Origin: Collinsella sp. TF05-9AC
GTDB lineage: Bacteria > Actinomycetota > Coriobacteriia > Coriobacteriales > Coriobacteriaceae
Reading direction: 5' to 3'
Assembly: GCF_003438495.1 (NCBI RefSeq)
Contig: NZ_QSSH01000015.1
Span: 5,364-48,557 of the forward strand
Length of the DNA stretch: 43,194 nt
The translations under genes and the position numbers were made by a program. Within the stretch, counting starts at the first letter, position 1. Every line of letters begins with the position of its first letter. The notes beneath the pieces are model-generated. The model had not been told where the DNA came from. It worked only from the letters and a program-made list of their open reading frames with translations, and did no database searches. Shown piece after piece: positions 9,036-16,860 of the stretch.

Positions 9036-10484
9036 TTAGCGGCGTTCGAGGACCACTACGGTTTCGGTGTGGTCGGTGTGAGGGAACATGTCGACGGGCG
9101 TGATCTTGAGCAGGCGATAGCCTCCGTCGAGAAGCTGATGCAGGTCGCGCTCTTGAGTCACGGGGTTGCAGCTGATATAGGTGATGCGGCGCGGCTTAAG
9201 CGCGCAGGCAGCTTCGAGGAACTCGGGGGTAGAGCCGGCGCGCGGCGGATCGATGGAAAGGACATCGACCCGCTCGTTGTTGTCGGCGGCATCTAGGACG
9301 TAGTCGGTGGCATCGTCGGCCATAAACCAAGCGCTGCGGGTGAGGCCGTTGAGCTCGGCATTGCGGCGTGCGTCGGCAATGCCCGCCGGGTTGCGCTCCA
9401 CACCGAGCAGCATGATGCCGATCCCCTTGTTCTGGGCATCTTTAGCTGCGCAAAGACCGATGGTGCCGCTGCCGCAGTAAGCATCCATAAGCACATCGCC
9501 CTGGTGCAGATCCATGCCGTCGATAGCGAGCTGATAGAGCAGCTCGGTCTGCTGCGGATTGGTCTGATAGAACGCGGTGGGGGAGATATCGAATTCGCAA
9601 CCGAGCAGCTGGTCGCGCATGCACTCGGCGCCATATACAATGCGGGTTTCCTCGCCGAGGATGGCGTTGCCGGGACGTCCGTTGATGTTTTGGGCGACGG
9701 TGACGATGCGCGGATCGAGTACAGCGACGGCCTCAAAGAAATCCTGTTCATGCGGCAGGTCGCGCTGGGCAGTCACGAGGGTGACCATGATCTGGTCGGT
9801 GCGCCAGCCGCAGCGAACGACGGCATAGCGAAGCAAGCCCAGGTGCTTGTCCTCGTTAAAGGCGGGAATGTGCAGGCGTTCAGCCTCACGCGCGATGCCG
9901 TTGAGAATCTGACGGGCACCCGGCGCCTCGACGGGACATTCGGGAACAGCAACGATTCTGTGCGTGCCACGTTCAAAAAAGCCGCAGCGGACAGCGCCCT
10001 CTTTACCGGGGGCAAAGGGAGTGGCGGCCTTATGGCGAAACCCGCGCGGCGCAGGATATTTACCCGGGTCGCCCAGGGTGACGCCCATACCGCGAATGGG
10101 GTCGACGCTAATGCCCTCGCGCTCGCATAGAGCAGCAAAAAGCTCCTCCATAGCAGCCTGCTTGGCGGCGAGCTGCTTCTTATAGGGACGATTGAGCGCC
10201 GTGCACCCACCGCAGGCTTTCATGATCGAACAGGGAGACTTGGGGTCCACAGCCTTACGCGCAGACGAAACCGAATCATTATGCGGGCGCTTGGAACGAG
10301 TCCGAGGCGCTTTGTCCCCGCCTCGACGAGAGTCAGAACGCTTGGTCTTAGCCCTGCTCTTGGTCGATTTGCTTTTTGCAGCTTTAGAAGACTTGGATTT
10401 CGTAGAAGATTTCTCCTCCTTCGACCCCTCAGCCGCCTCCACCAAAGCACGACGAGCCCTACGCTCCGCACGAGATTCTGCCAT
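9036..10484 (-). CDS. 23S rRNA/tRNA (uracil-5-)-methyltransferase family protein (TrmA/RlmD family)
   Basis: 482 residues. SAM-dependent methyltransferase acting on a uridine in rRNA or tRNA; the exact site cannot be assigned. Four cysteines, C85-X5-C91-X2-C94 and C183, match the [4Fe-4S] cluster of RlmD. The SAM-binding motif DAYCGSGTIGL and the LSIDPPRAG motif follow, and the catalytic nucleophile is C439 in YISCNP. The first 75 residues are a Lys/Ser/Arg-rich low-complexity extension, absent from E. coli RlmD, that may bind RNA. There is no separate TRAM domain of normal length before the cluster. The ribosome-binding site is weak (GTGGGG). The gene is transcribed alone, towards the preceding terminator. 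Confidence 0.9.
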   Translation of the reverse strand: MAESRAERRARRALVEAAEGSKEEKSSTKSKSSKAAKSKSTKSRAKTKRSDSRRGGDKAPRTRSKRPHNDSVSSARKAVDPKSPCSIMKACGGCTALNRPYKKQLAAKQAAMEELFAALCEREGISVDPIRGMGVTLGDPGKYPAPRGFRHKAATPFAPGKEGAVRCGFFERGTHRIVAVPECPVEAPGARQILNGIAREAERLHIPAFNEDKHLGLLRYAVVRCGWRTDQIMVTLVTAQRDLPHEQDFFEAVAVLDPRIVTVAQNINGRPGNAILGEETRIVYGAECMRDQLLGCEFDISPTAFYQTNPQQTELLYQLAIDGMDLHQGDVLMDAYCGSGTIGLCAAKDAQNKGIGIMLLGVERNPAGIADARRNAELNGLTRSAWFMADDATDYVLDAADNNERVDVLSIDPPRAGSTPEFLEAACALKPRRITYISCNPVTQERDLHQLLDGGYRLLKITPVDMFPHTDHTETVVVLERR

Positions 10485-10523
10485 GAATTAACCCCACTAA
10501 TTTACAAATTGAAATCTGAAAGC

Positions 10524-10545
10524 ATTGTACCGTGCCAAGTTGGCA
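10524..10545 (-). promoter_or_regulatory. Probable -10 and palindrome upstream of the RNA methyltransferase gene
   Basis: On the minus strand TACAAT reads from 10529 to 10524, about 40 bp before the start. Directly upstream is TGCCAAGTTGGCA (10533-10545), a perfect palindrome around a central G. Its place between the -10 and -35 regions would suit a repressor. Confidence 0.35.
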
Positions 10546-10591
10546 GACGATATGCAAGCGCCCATTTCATGTCAGTGATAAGTCCAACGAT

Positions 10592-10742
10592 GTTTGCCCG
10601 GCGTGGGCGGGGAGCGGCGCGTAATTAAGTTTATCGCGAGTTCCGCACGCAAAGGAAAGCACTTAATGTGCTTTCCGTCTTGCGCAGGACTGTAGAGCAG
10701 GAAACTTAATTACGCGCCGCTCCCCGCCCACGCCGGGCAAAC
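10592..10742. repeat. 151-bp palindromic element with 41-bp perfect inverted repeats
   Basis: Arms 10592-10632 and 10702-10742 are exact reverse complements. The 69-nt centre holds a second hairpin (GGAAAGCAC, 10654-10662, with 10668-10676). It has no coding capacity and fills most of the 349-bp gap between two divergent genes. A miniature inverted-repeat element or a large REP/BIME is the best reading; no target-site duplication is obvious. Confidence 0.7.
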
Positions 10743-10748
10743 CCTCCC

Positions 10749-10777
10749 TTGTACTCTATCAAGGTAAAGTGTATGAT
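10749..10777 (+). promoter_or_regulatory. Promoter of the amino-acid ABC transporter operon
   Basis: TTGTAC (10749-10754) and TATGAT (10772-10777) have an ideal 17-bp spacer. Transcription would start near 10784, just before the dyad at 10797-10814. Confidence 0.6.
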
Positions 10778-10796
10778 TCTGAACGTTACATGACTC

Positions 10797-10814
10797 ACTT
10801 TACTTAACTAAAGT
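10797..10814. promoter_or_regulatory. Operator-like dyad, shared with ilvE
   Basis: ACTTTA and TAAAGT flank CTTAAC; 16 of 18 bases are symmetric. The site lies just downstream of the predicted transcription start, a position suited to a repressor roadblock. A 16-bp sequence matching at 14 positions occurs at 41734-41749 before ilvE. Confidence 0.45.
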
Positions 10815-10833
10815 GCCACCAAGGGGGAATACC

Positions 10834-11694
10834 ATGAATACCGATATGTCTCGTCGTCAGTTTGTTGGTCTAGCCGGCTCGCTCGCCACGGTGCTTGGCC
10901 TTGGTCTTGTCGGCTGCGGCGGTGGTGCCGGCAAGGGCTCCGCTGCTGGCTCTGCCGCGGCCAAGGATGTGAAGGGCGCTGCGGAGTCCAAGAAGCTCGT
11001 GGTGGGCTTTGATAAGTCCTATCCTCCGTACGGCTTTGTGGGCGACGATGGCGAGTACACCGGCTTTGATCTCGATCTGGCCAAGGCTGTTGCCGATAAG
11101 CAGGGCTGGGAGGTCAAATACGAGGCCATCGACTGGGACGCCAAGGATACGCTGCTCAACTCGGGTGCCATCAACTGCATCTGGAACGGCTTTACCATGG
11201 AGGGCCGTGAGGACGACTACACGTTCTCCGAGCCGTACATGCTCAACGAGCAGGTGCTGGTGGTAAAGAAGGATGCGGGCATCAAGAGCTGGGACGATCT
11301 TGCCGGCAAGACCGTGATTACCCAGACCGATTCCGCTGCGCAGGATGTGCTCGAGGGCGACCAGAAGGATCTGGCGGCGACGTTTGCCACGCTCGACACG
11401 ATCGGCGAGTACAACACGGCCTTTATGCAGCTCGAGAGCGGCGCGGTCGATGCCGTGGCTTGCGACCTTTCGATTGCCCAGTATCAGCTTGCCGCCAAGC
11501 CCGATGCCTATACACAGCTTGATGAGCCGCTGTCCAGCGAGCACTACGCCGTCGGCTTTAAGAAGGGCGACACCAAGTCGGCCGACGCCGTGACCGAGTC
11601 GCTTAAGGCGCTCTACGAGGACGGCACGGTCAGGGACCTGTGCGACGAGTATTCAAGCTACGGTCTGTCCTTCGACAACTGGGTTTTGAAATAG
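10834..11694 (+). CDS. Amino-acid ABC transporter substrate-binding lipoprotein
   Basis: 286 residues. Extracytoplasmic receptor of a polar amino-acid importer (family 3 solute-binding protein). The N-terminus has a twin-arginine-like SRRQFVG (R7, R8), a hydrophobic stretch and a lipobox LVGC giving lipid-modified Cys28; both Tat and Sec export are possible. The mature protein begins with a Gly/Ala/Ser/Lys linker. Its domain signatures include GFDKSYPPYGFVGDDGEYTGFDLDLA, split here between residues 50 and 80, then the hinge region ending in a second lobe. The ligand is not predictable. The start is supported by AAGGGGGA; it heads an operon with permease and ATPase genes. Confidence 0.92.
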   Translation: MNTDMSRRQFVGLAGSLATVLGLGLVGCGGGAGKGSAAGSAAAKDVKGAAESKKLVVGFDKSYPPYGFVGDDGEYTGFDLDLAKAVADKQGWEVKYEAIDWDAKDTLLNSGAINCIWNGFTMEGREDDYTFSEPYMLNEQVLVVKKDAGIKSWDDLAGKTVITQTDSAAQDVLEGDQKDLAATFATLDTIGEYNTAFMQLESGAVDAVACDLSIAQYQLAAKPDAYTQLDEPLSSEHYAVGFKKGDTKSADAVTESLKALYEDGTVRDLCDEYSSYGLSFDNWVLK

Positions 11695-11799
11695 CGGCTT
11701 TCCCAGGCACCCGATTTTGCCGTTCAAACCGTCGCTTGCGTACATTTAGTACGCGACGCTCCTCTTTCACGGCAAACTCGGGCACCTGGAAAACCCGCT
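11693..11799. repeat. Large intercistronic palindrome between binding-protein and permease genes
   Basis: Sequences from 11693 and back from 11799 pair over about 30 positions with a few mismatches (for example CCAGG...CCCGA and its complement). An inner hairpin (GCGTAC-ATTTA-GTACGC) sits at about 11737-11753. The left arm begins within the stop codon of the binding-protein gene. No T tract follows. Such structures often protect the upstream mRNA, giving more binding protein than permease. Confidence 0.65.
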
Positions 11800-11844
11800 T
11801 TAGCATTGGGTTCGCTGTTCTGTTGCTGTGAAAGAGAGCTTGGG

Positions 11845-12498
11845 TTGTCTATTCAGGTCATGATGCAGATGCTTGGCCAGGGATTCTTGGTCAGCTTGCA
11901 GCTGTTTGTGTTGACGCTGCTCGGGTCGATTCCGCTGGGAATCCCCGTGGCGTTCATGCGCATGAGCAAAATTGCGCCGCTCCGCTGGATTGCGCGCATC
12001 TACATTTCGGTGATGCGCGGCACGCCGCTCATGCTGCAGATGTTTGCCATCTACTTTGCCCCGTACTACGTGTTCGGCATCTCGCTCACGCCCAATTCCA
12101 AGTGGACGGCGTGCGTTGTGGCGTTCATCATCAACTACGCCGGCTACTTTGCCGAGATCTATCGCTCGGGCCTGCAGTCGATTCCGCGTGGTCAATATGA
12201 GGCCGCCGAGGTGCTGGGCTACTCGCGTCTGCAGACGTTTTTGTACATCGTGATGCCGCAGGTCGCCAAGCGTATTCTGCCGGCGATGGGCAACGAGATC
12301 ATCACGCTGGTCAAGGACACGTCGCTGGCGTTTGCCATCGGCGTGGGGGAAATGTTCTCGACGGCCAAGGCGCTGGTCGCCTCGCAAGTGAGCATGGTGC
12401 CGTTTGCGATTGCGGCGCTGATCTACTGGGTCTTTAACTTTGTGGTTGAGATGCTGCTGGGCGCCGCCGAGAAAAAATTGGATTACTACCATGATTAA
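11845..12498 (+). CDS. Amino-acid ABC transporter permease
   Basis: 217 residues from a TTG start, chosen because AAAGAGAG lies six bases upstream; an in-frame ATG at 11806 has no ribosome-binding site and would add 13 residues beginning inside the preceding palindrome region. The protein is hydrophobic with about five membrane segments, and it carries the GxxTGxA-like EAA loop region (AAEVLGYSRLQTFLYIVMPQ) that docks on the ATPase. The sequence YISVMRGTPLMLQM is typical of the His/Glu/Gln/Arg/opine permease family. The final 8 bases overlap the ATPase gene, showing translational coupling. Confidence 0.88.
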   Translation: MSIQVMMQMLGQGFLVSLQLFVLTLLGSIPLGIPVAFMRMSKIAPLRWIARIYISVMRGTPLMLQMFAIYFAPYYVFGISLTPNSKWTACVVAFIINYAGYFAEIYRSGLQSIPRGQYEAAEVLGYSRLQTFLYIVMPQVAKRILPAMGNEIITLVKDTSLAFAIGVGEMFSTAKALVASQVSMVPFAIAALIYWVFNFVVEMLLGAAEKKLDYYHD

Positions 12499-13255
12499 TT
12501 CGGTAATGAATATATCGAACGCGCGTAAGGCGTTTGGCGGCAATGAGGTGCTCAAGGATATCTCGCTTGAGGTGAAGCGTGGCGAGGTCGTGGCGATTAT
12601 CGGGCCTTCGGGTGGCGGCAAGTCCACGCTGCTGCGGTGTGCCACGCTGCTCGAGACACTCGACGGAGGCTCGCTCTCGTTTGGCGACCTTGCCGTTGCG
12701 ACGGATGCGGGTTCGGGCGCGGTCTATGCGAAGGGCGATGTGCCCAAGCAGGCGCGCTCGCGATTCGGCCTGGTGTTCCAAAATTACAACCTGTTCCCGC
12801 ACTATACGGTGATGAAAAACATCACCGATGCGCCGATTCGCGTGCTTAAGCGTCCGCGCGAGCAGGCGGAAGCCCGCGCTCACGAGCTGATTGCACAAAT
12901 GGGGCTGACGGGCAACGAGAACAAGGTGCCGTGTGAGCTTTCGGGCGGTCAGCAACAGCGTGTGAGTATCGCCCGCGCCCTGGCGCTCGATCCGGAAATC
13001 TTATTCTTTGACGAGCCGACCTCGGCGCTCGATCCCGAGCTAACGGCCGAGGTGCTGCGTGTCATTAAAGACCTGGCGGCGCAGAATATGACGATGGTGA
13101 TCGTGACCCATGCGATGCAGTTTGCGCGCGATGTTGCCGATCGCGTGGTCTTTATGGACGGAGGCCGCATTGTCGAGGAGGGCCCGGCCGAGCAGGTTAT
13201 CGATCATCCGCGTGAGCAACGTACCCGTGAGTTCTTGAGTCGTATCGAGGGCTAA
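12491..13255 (+). CDS. Amino-acid ABC transporter ATP-binding protein
   Basis: 254 residues. Energises the adjacent permease. Walker A is GPSGGGKS, the Q-loop region is FQNYNLFPHYTVMKN, the signature is LSGGQQQR, Walker B is EILFFDEPTSALD, and the switch histidine is in VTHAMQFA. All are intact and in the usual order for GlnQ/HisP-type ATPases. An insertion after the first strands (VATDAGSGAVYAKGD) is a minor oddity. The ATG at 12491 overlaps the permease stop; an ATG at 12506 is a possible alternative because the ribosome-binding site is weak. Confidence 0.93.
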   Translation: MINSVMNISNARKAFGGNEVLKDISLEVKRGEVVAIIGPSGGGKSTLLRCATLLETLDGGSLSFGDLAVATDAGSGAVYAKGDVPKQARSRFGLVFQNYNLFPHYTVMKNITDAPIRVLKRPREQAEARAHELIAQMGLTGNENKVPCELSGGQQQRVSIARALALDPEILFFDEPTSALDPELTAEVLRVIKDLAAQNMTMVIVTHAMQFARDVADRVVFMDGGRIVEEGPAEQVIDHPREQRTREFLSRIEG

Positions 13256-13276
13256 GCTCAGCTATGTATTGAGAAG

Positions 13277-13317
13277 AAGCCGCCGCGGGTCTTATGGACT
13301 GCGGCGGCTTTTATTTG
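13277..13317 (+). terminator. Rho-independent terminator of the ABC transporter operon
   Basis: A 10-bp stem (13277-13286 with 13301-13310, AAGCCGCCGC and complement) with a 14-nt loop is followed by a T-rich tract. Confidence 0.85.
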
Positions 13318-13552
13318 TATCGATGGGGTTTAATAATCGCCTGGCATACTTGCTCTGTCCTCTCGCCGCCTGTATTCATACGTGCGCCGAAAGGTATGCA
13401 TGGACAGCCGCCCGTGAGGGTAGGGTGGTGGCATAGGACATTTGGAGGGTGAGTCGGCTCGGCTGCCGACCATGCTGCTCCCGGGATGGCACCGACCGCG
13501 AACTCTCCCCGTTGGCGTCGCGCATTGCGCGCGGCCCTGCAAGGAGGTCATC

Positions 13553-15628
13553 ATGGGTGCTCCCAAGACCGGTAACGTAAGGAACGTGGTGCTCGTAGGC
13601 CAAGGCGGGGTGGGCAAGACTTCACTCGCCGAGGCCATGCTCCACCTTTCCGGCAAGACCGCCCGCCTGGGCGGCCACGACGGCACCAAGCCCACGCTCG
13701 ACTATGACCCCGAAGAGGTCAAGCGTGCATTTTCCATCTCGACGACCATCGCGCCGATCGACTGGAAGGGCGCGCGCATCAATGTGCTCGATGCCCCGTG
13801 CTACCCCGATTTTATCGGCGACGCCTTTGCCGCGATGAGCGTCTGCGAGACGGCTCTGTTTGTGGTCGACGCCGAGGCCGGCCCGCAGCCTACGACGGTT
13901 AAGCTCTGGTATGCCGCCGAGGACCTGCGACTGGCGCGTGCGGTGTTCGTAAACCGCCTGTCGCGCTCCGAGGCCAGCTTTGCGACCACGATGGACCTGC
14001 TGCAAGAGCGCTTTGGCACGCGCCTGGGCGCCGTGACCCTTCCCTGGGGCGAGGGCGAGGACTTTGATGGCATCATCGACCTGGTGCGCATGAAGGCGCG
14101 CCATTGCAACGGCACCGAAGCCGTTGAGTCGGAGATTCCCGAGGAGTATCGTGCCCAGGCCGAGGAGGCCCATGACCATCTGTGCGAGCTGGTGGCCGAG
14201 GCTGACGACGAACTGATGATGAAGTACCTGGAAGGCGAGGAGACGCTGACGCAGGAGGAGCTTGAGGGCCTGCTGTCGAAGGCGATCGCCGAGCGCATCT
14301 TTGTGCCGGTCTTTGCGGGTGATTGCATTAAGGAGCAGGGCGTCAACTCGCTGATGGACGACATTGCGACGTACTTCCCGGCGCCGACCGACTACGGCGA
14401 GATGCCGCTTATCGACGGCGATTCGCTCAAGATCTCGAGCGACGATGACCGTCCGGTGGCGTTTGTGTTTAAGACCCTGGCCGATCCGCAGCAGGGTCGC
14501 ATCAGCTTTATCAAGGTGCTGACGGGTACGCTTGAGCCGGGCCTTGAGCTGGTCAACGCGCGCACGCGCAAGGGCGACCGTCTGGCTCACCTGTATGTGA
14601 TGTGCGGCCGCGACATGACCGAGGTCGGTCACGCCTATGCCGGCGACATTATCGTGGCACCCAAGCTGGCGGCCGAGACGGGCGATACGCTCTCGATTAC
14701 CGGCAAGGTCGAGGCTGCGGCGTTTAAGTTCCCCAACTCGCAGTACCGCATTGCCATCGAGGCCGAGAATCGCGGCGACGAAGAGAAGCTCTACACGTTT
14801 ATCGAGAAGGCCTGCAAGGCCGATCCGACCATGAGCATCGACCGCGACGAGGAGACCGGCCAGACCATTATCTCCGCCGTTGGTGAGGCGCAGGTTTCGG
14901 TGCTGCTCAACCGTCTGGAGGACCGCACCAAGGTCGTTGCCAAGAGCGTGTCGATCCGCATCCCGTATCGCGAGACCATCCGCCGCACGGCGAGCGCTCA
15001 GGGCCGCCACAAGAAGCAGACCGGTGGTGCCGGTCAGTATGGCGACTGCTGGCTGCGCGTTGAGCCGCTCATTGGGCCCGACGGCACGAGCGATGGCTAT
15101 GAGTTTGTAGACGAGGTCGTAGGCGGCCGTATTCCGCGCTCGCTCATCCCCGCCGTGGACAAGGGTGTCCAGGAGACCATGAAGGACGGCATCATTGCCG
15201 GCTACCCGCTCACGGGCATTCGCGTGGCTGTGTACGACGGCTCGTATCACAGCGTCGACTCCAACGAGATGGCGTTCCGCGCGGCGGCTCGCATCGGCCT
15301 GCGCAAGGCATGCGCCGATGCCGACCCGGTGGTGCTGGAGCCCATCGAGGAAATCACGGTGACTATCCCCGAGAGCTACGCCGGCGCCGTGATGGGCGAC
15401 ATCTCGGCCTCGCGCGGTCGCGTGACAGGCATGGAGACCGATGAGCGCGGCGACACCGTGGTCATCGCTCAAGCCCCGCTGGCTGAGCTGACGGATTACT
15501 CGACGCGCCTGCGCTCTATCACGCGCGGCACGGGTGACTTTACCATGAAGCCCGCTGGCTACGAGCAGGTTCCCTATGACGTTCAGGCCAAGCTGGTCGA
15601 GCGCTATGAGGAGGGTCGCGCCAAGTAG
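13553..15628 (+). CDS. Elongation factor G-like translational GTPase paralogue
   Basis: 691 residues, near full EF-G length, with the G domain, domain II, and domains III-V recognisable (SAVGEAQVSVLLNRL; YGDCWLRVEP; AVMGDISASRGRVTGM). It belongs to the EF-G2/FusA2-like paralogues rather than housekeeping EF-G. The P-loop GQGGVGKT is at 16-23. The G3 motif, normally DTPGHVDF, reads DAPCYPDF at 80-87, so the catalytic His is Tyr and the Gly is Cys. The G4 motif, normally NKxD, reads NRLS at 134-137. GTP hydrolysis or even guanine specificity may therefore differ. The ATG at 13553 has a perfect AAGGAGGT. It is a single gene with a 3' terminator. Confidence 0.88.
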   Translation: MGAPKTGNVRNVVLVGQGGVGKTSLAEAMLHLSGKTARLGGHDGTKPTLDYDPEEVKRAFSISTTIAPIDWKGARINVLDAPCYPDFIGDAFAAMSVCETALFVVDAEAGPQPTTVKLWYAAEDLRLARAVFVNRLSRSEASFATTMDLLQERFGTRLGAVTLPWGEGEDFDGIIDLVRMKARHCNGTEAVESEIPEEYRAQAEEAHDHLCELVAEADDELMMKYLEGEETLTQEELEGLLSKAIAERIFVPVFAGDCIKEQGVNSLMDDIATYFPAPTDYGEMPLIDGDSLKISSDDDRPVAFVFKTLADPQQGRISFIKVLTGTLEPGLELVNARTRKGDRLAHLYVMCGRDMTEVGHAYAGDIIVAPKLAAETGDTLSITGKVEAAAFKFPNSQYRIAIEAENRGDEEKLYTFIEKACKADPTMSIDRDEETGQTIISAVGEAQVSVLLNRLEDRTKVVAKSVSIRIPYRETIRRTASAQGRHKKQTGGAGQYGDCWLRVEPLIGPDGTSDGYEFVDEVVGGRIPRSLIPAVDKGVQETMKDGIIAGYPLTGIRVAVYDGSYHSVDSNEMAFRAAARIGLRKACADADPVVLEPIEEITVTIPESYAGAVMGDISASRGRVTGMETDERGDTVVIAQAPLAELTDYSTRLRSITRGTGDFTMKPAGYEQVPYDVQAKLVERYEEGRAK

Positions 15629-15662
15629 CGTGCGATTTTGCCTGCAACATGCATACCGATGC

Positions 15663-15699
15663 AAGGGCCGCTCCGGGTAATCCGGGGCGGCCCTTTTTG
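15663..15699 (+). terminator. Rho-independent terminator of the EF-G-like gene
   Basis: A 14-bp stem (15663-15676 with 15682-15695), containing one G-T pair, closes a five-base loop and is followed by TTT. Directly after it comes CTTGGGGACGG (15706-15716), a fragment resembling the GGGAC-core repeats seen elsewhere in the window. Confidence 0.75.
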
Positions 15700-15757
15700 A
15701 TCCCTTGGGGACGGAGGAAAACGGATCATTTTAGGTTTTGTGGCAGCTTGGTCGGCC

Positions 15758-16741
15758 CTAGTCCCCCGAGGCTTGATTGCGGCCGGTGGCGTAGTCGATC
15801 TGCACATGCGGCTGCAGGTTGTAGCAGTACACGTGGAAGCACAGGGTCTTACCGTGGTCCTCGACCGATTGCGCCTCAAGACGCACGCCGCGACAGACGA
15901 GTTCCTCTTCGTTGTACATGGGCGTGACGCGGTAGAGCACATGGTTGTCCGTGTCGCGGATGTAGTCGAGGATCTGCTCTTCAAATGGCAGCATGCCCGT
16001 CTCGTTGAGATAGCGCGTGCCGGTGAGGAGATTCTTGCGATTGGCGTTCTCGCCGCAGAGCGACCAGGCGATGAGGTGACAGCGGTTGTAGAGACTCTGA
16101 CTCGGAATAAAGTCGTAGCGCTGCTGGTGCCAACCGGCAGGATGGATACGCGAGATATCGCCGCGCTTGCCTTGACCGAGCGATTCGGGGCCCACGCAGG
16201 CGAGCGCCTTGCGGGTGCGGCCAAGGCTGTCGAGCTTGGAGAATTTCTTAAAGCAGCCCTCTTCGGTGGCGCGATCGTATTCATCGAGTGTGAATGATGG
16301 CGTGCCGAGCGGGTGCATGCTGTCGGCGCGAAGGGCAACGTAGGGGTTGCCGGCGTAGTCGGGAATGCTGCTGAGGTATACGCCGCGGGCGCGGTCAAGA
16401 TCGGGGTTTTCGACCTCGTCGATGGGGGCGGCGGCGCTGTCCGCGGAAGCGTCGTCATCGGTGTCGGGTGCGGCGGAATCGGAGCCATCGCCAGAGTCCT
16501 GGCTGTTTTGAGGGTCCGGGGAGCTCGCCGTTCCCGATTCGAGCCGAGCGACCAGGTCTGCCTCGTCGTCGGTGCGGCTGGGACTCTCGTTTTGTTTTTC
16601 GGCCAGAGCCGCCGCCTGCTCATCGCTTTGCGGCGACAGTAACTTGGGCGCTCCGTCGAGCGATCCCGTAAACAGCGCAAACCCGAGCACCACGGCGGTG
16701 CCGATGGAAAGTACTTGCTTGTAGGCGGACTTGCGCGACAT
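15758..16741 (-). CDS. Secreted or membrane-anchored DNA/RNA non-specific endonuclease
   Basis: 327 residues. Residues 11-30 form one hydrophobic segment after a basic N-terminus: a signal peptide or signal anchor. Residues 35-110 are a low-complexity linker rich in Ser, Asp, Ala and Glu. The nuclease domain (about 120-320) has the family's catalytic motif in the form YNRCHLIAW (His222) and the downstream metal-ligand region NRKNLLTGTRYLN, as in streptococcal EndA-type nucleases. The active site would lie outside the membrane, so roles in nutrient DNA use, competence or competition are possible. AGGAG precedes the start. No competence gene lies nearby. Confidence 0.85.
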   Translation of the reverse strand: MSRKSAYKQVLSIGTAVVLGFALFTGSLDGAPKLLSPQSDEQAAALAEKQNESPSRTDDEADLVARLESGTASSPDPQNSQDSGDGSDSAAPDTDDDASADSAAAPIDEVENPDLDRARGVYLSSIPDYAGNPYVALRADSMHPLGTPSFTLDEYDRATEEGCFKKFSKLDSLGRTRKALACVGPESLGQGKRGDISRIHPAGWHQQRYDFIPSQSLYNRCHLIAWSLCGENANRKNLLTGTRYLNETGMLPFEEQILDYIRDTDNHVLYRVTPMYNEEELVCRGVRLEAQSVEDHGKTLCFHVYCYNLQPHVQIDYATGRNQASGD

Positions 16742-16860
16742 TGAGGCTCCTGGATGGACGGTTGGGAATCTACCAGTCTAGCAGGAGCCGGCAAGGGCCG
16801 TTCTGTCGAACAAATACTTAAGATTTGAGACAAACGCTACTGATTCATTTGTCCCGCGGT

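Noticed and set aside
13440..13552. T-box or other riboswitch in the leader of the EF-G-like gene
   Set aside because: GC-rich pairing is possible, but the T-box sequence AGGGTGGNACCGCG is not present, and no other riboswitch core was recognised.
13622..15664. 680-codon minus-strand frame opposite the EF-G paralogue
   Set aside because: Antisense shadow of a clear EF-G-family gene, with no ribosome-binding site or domain.
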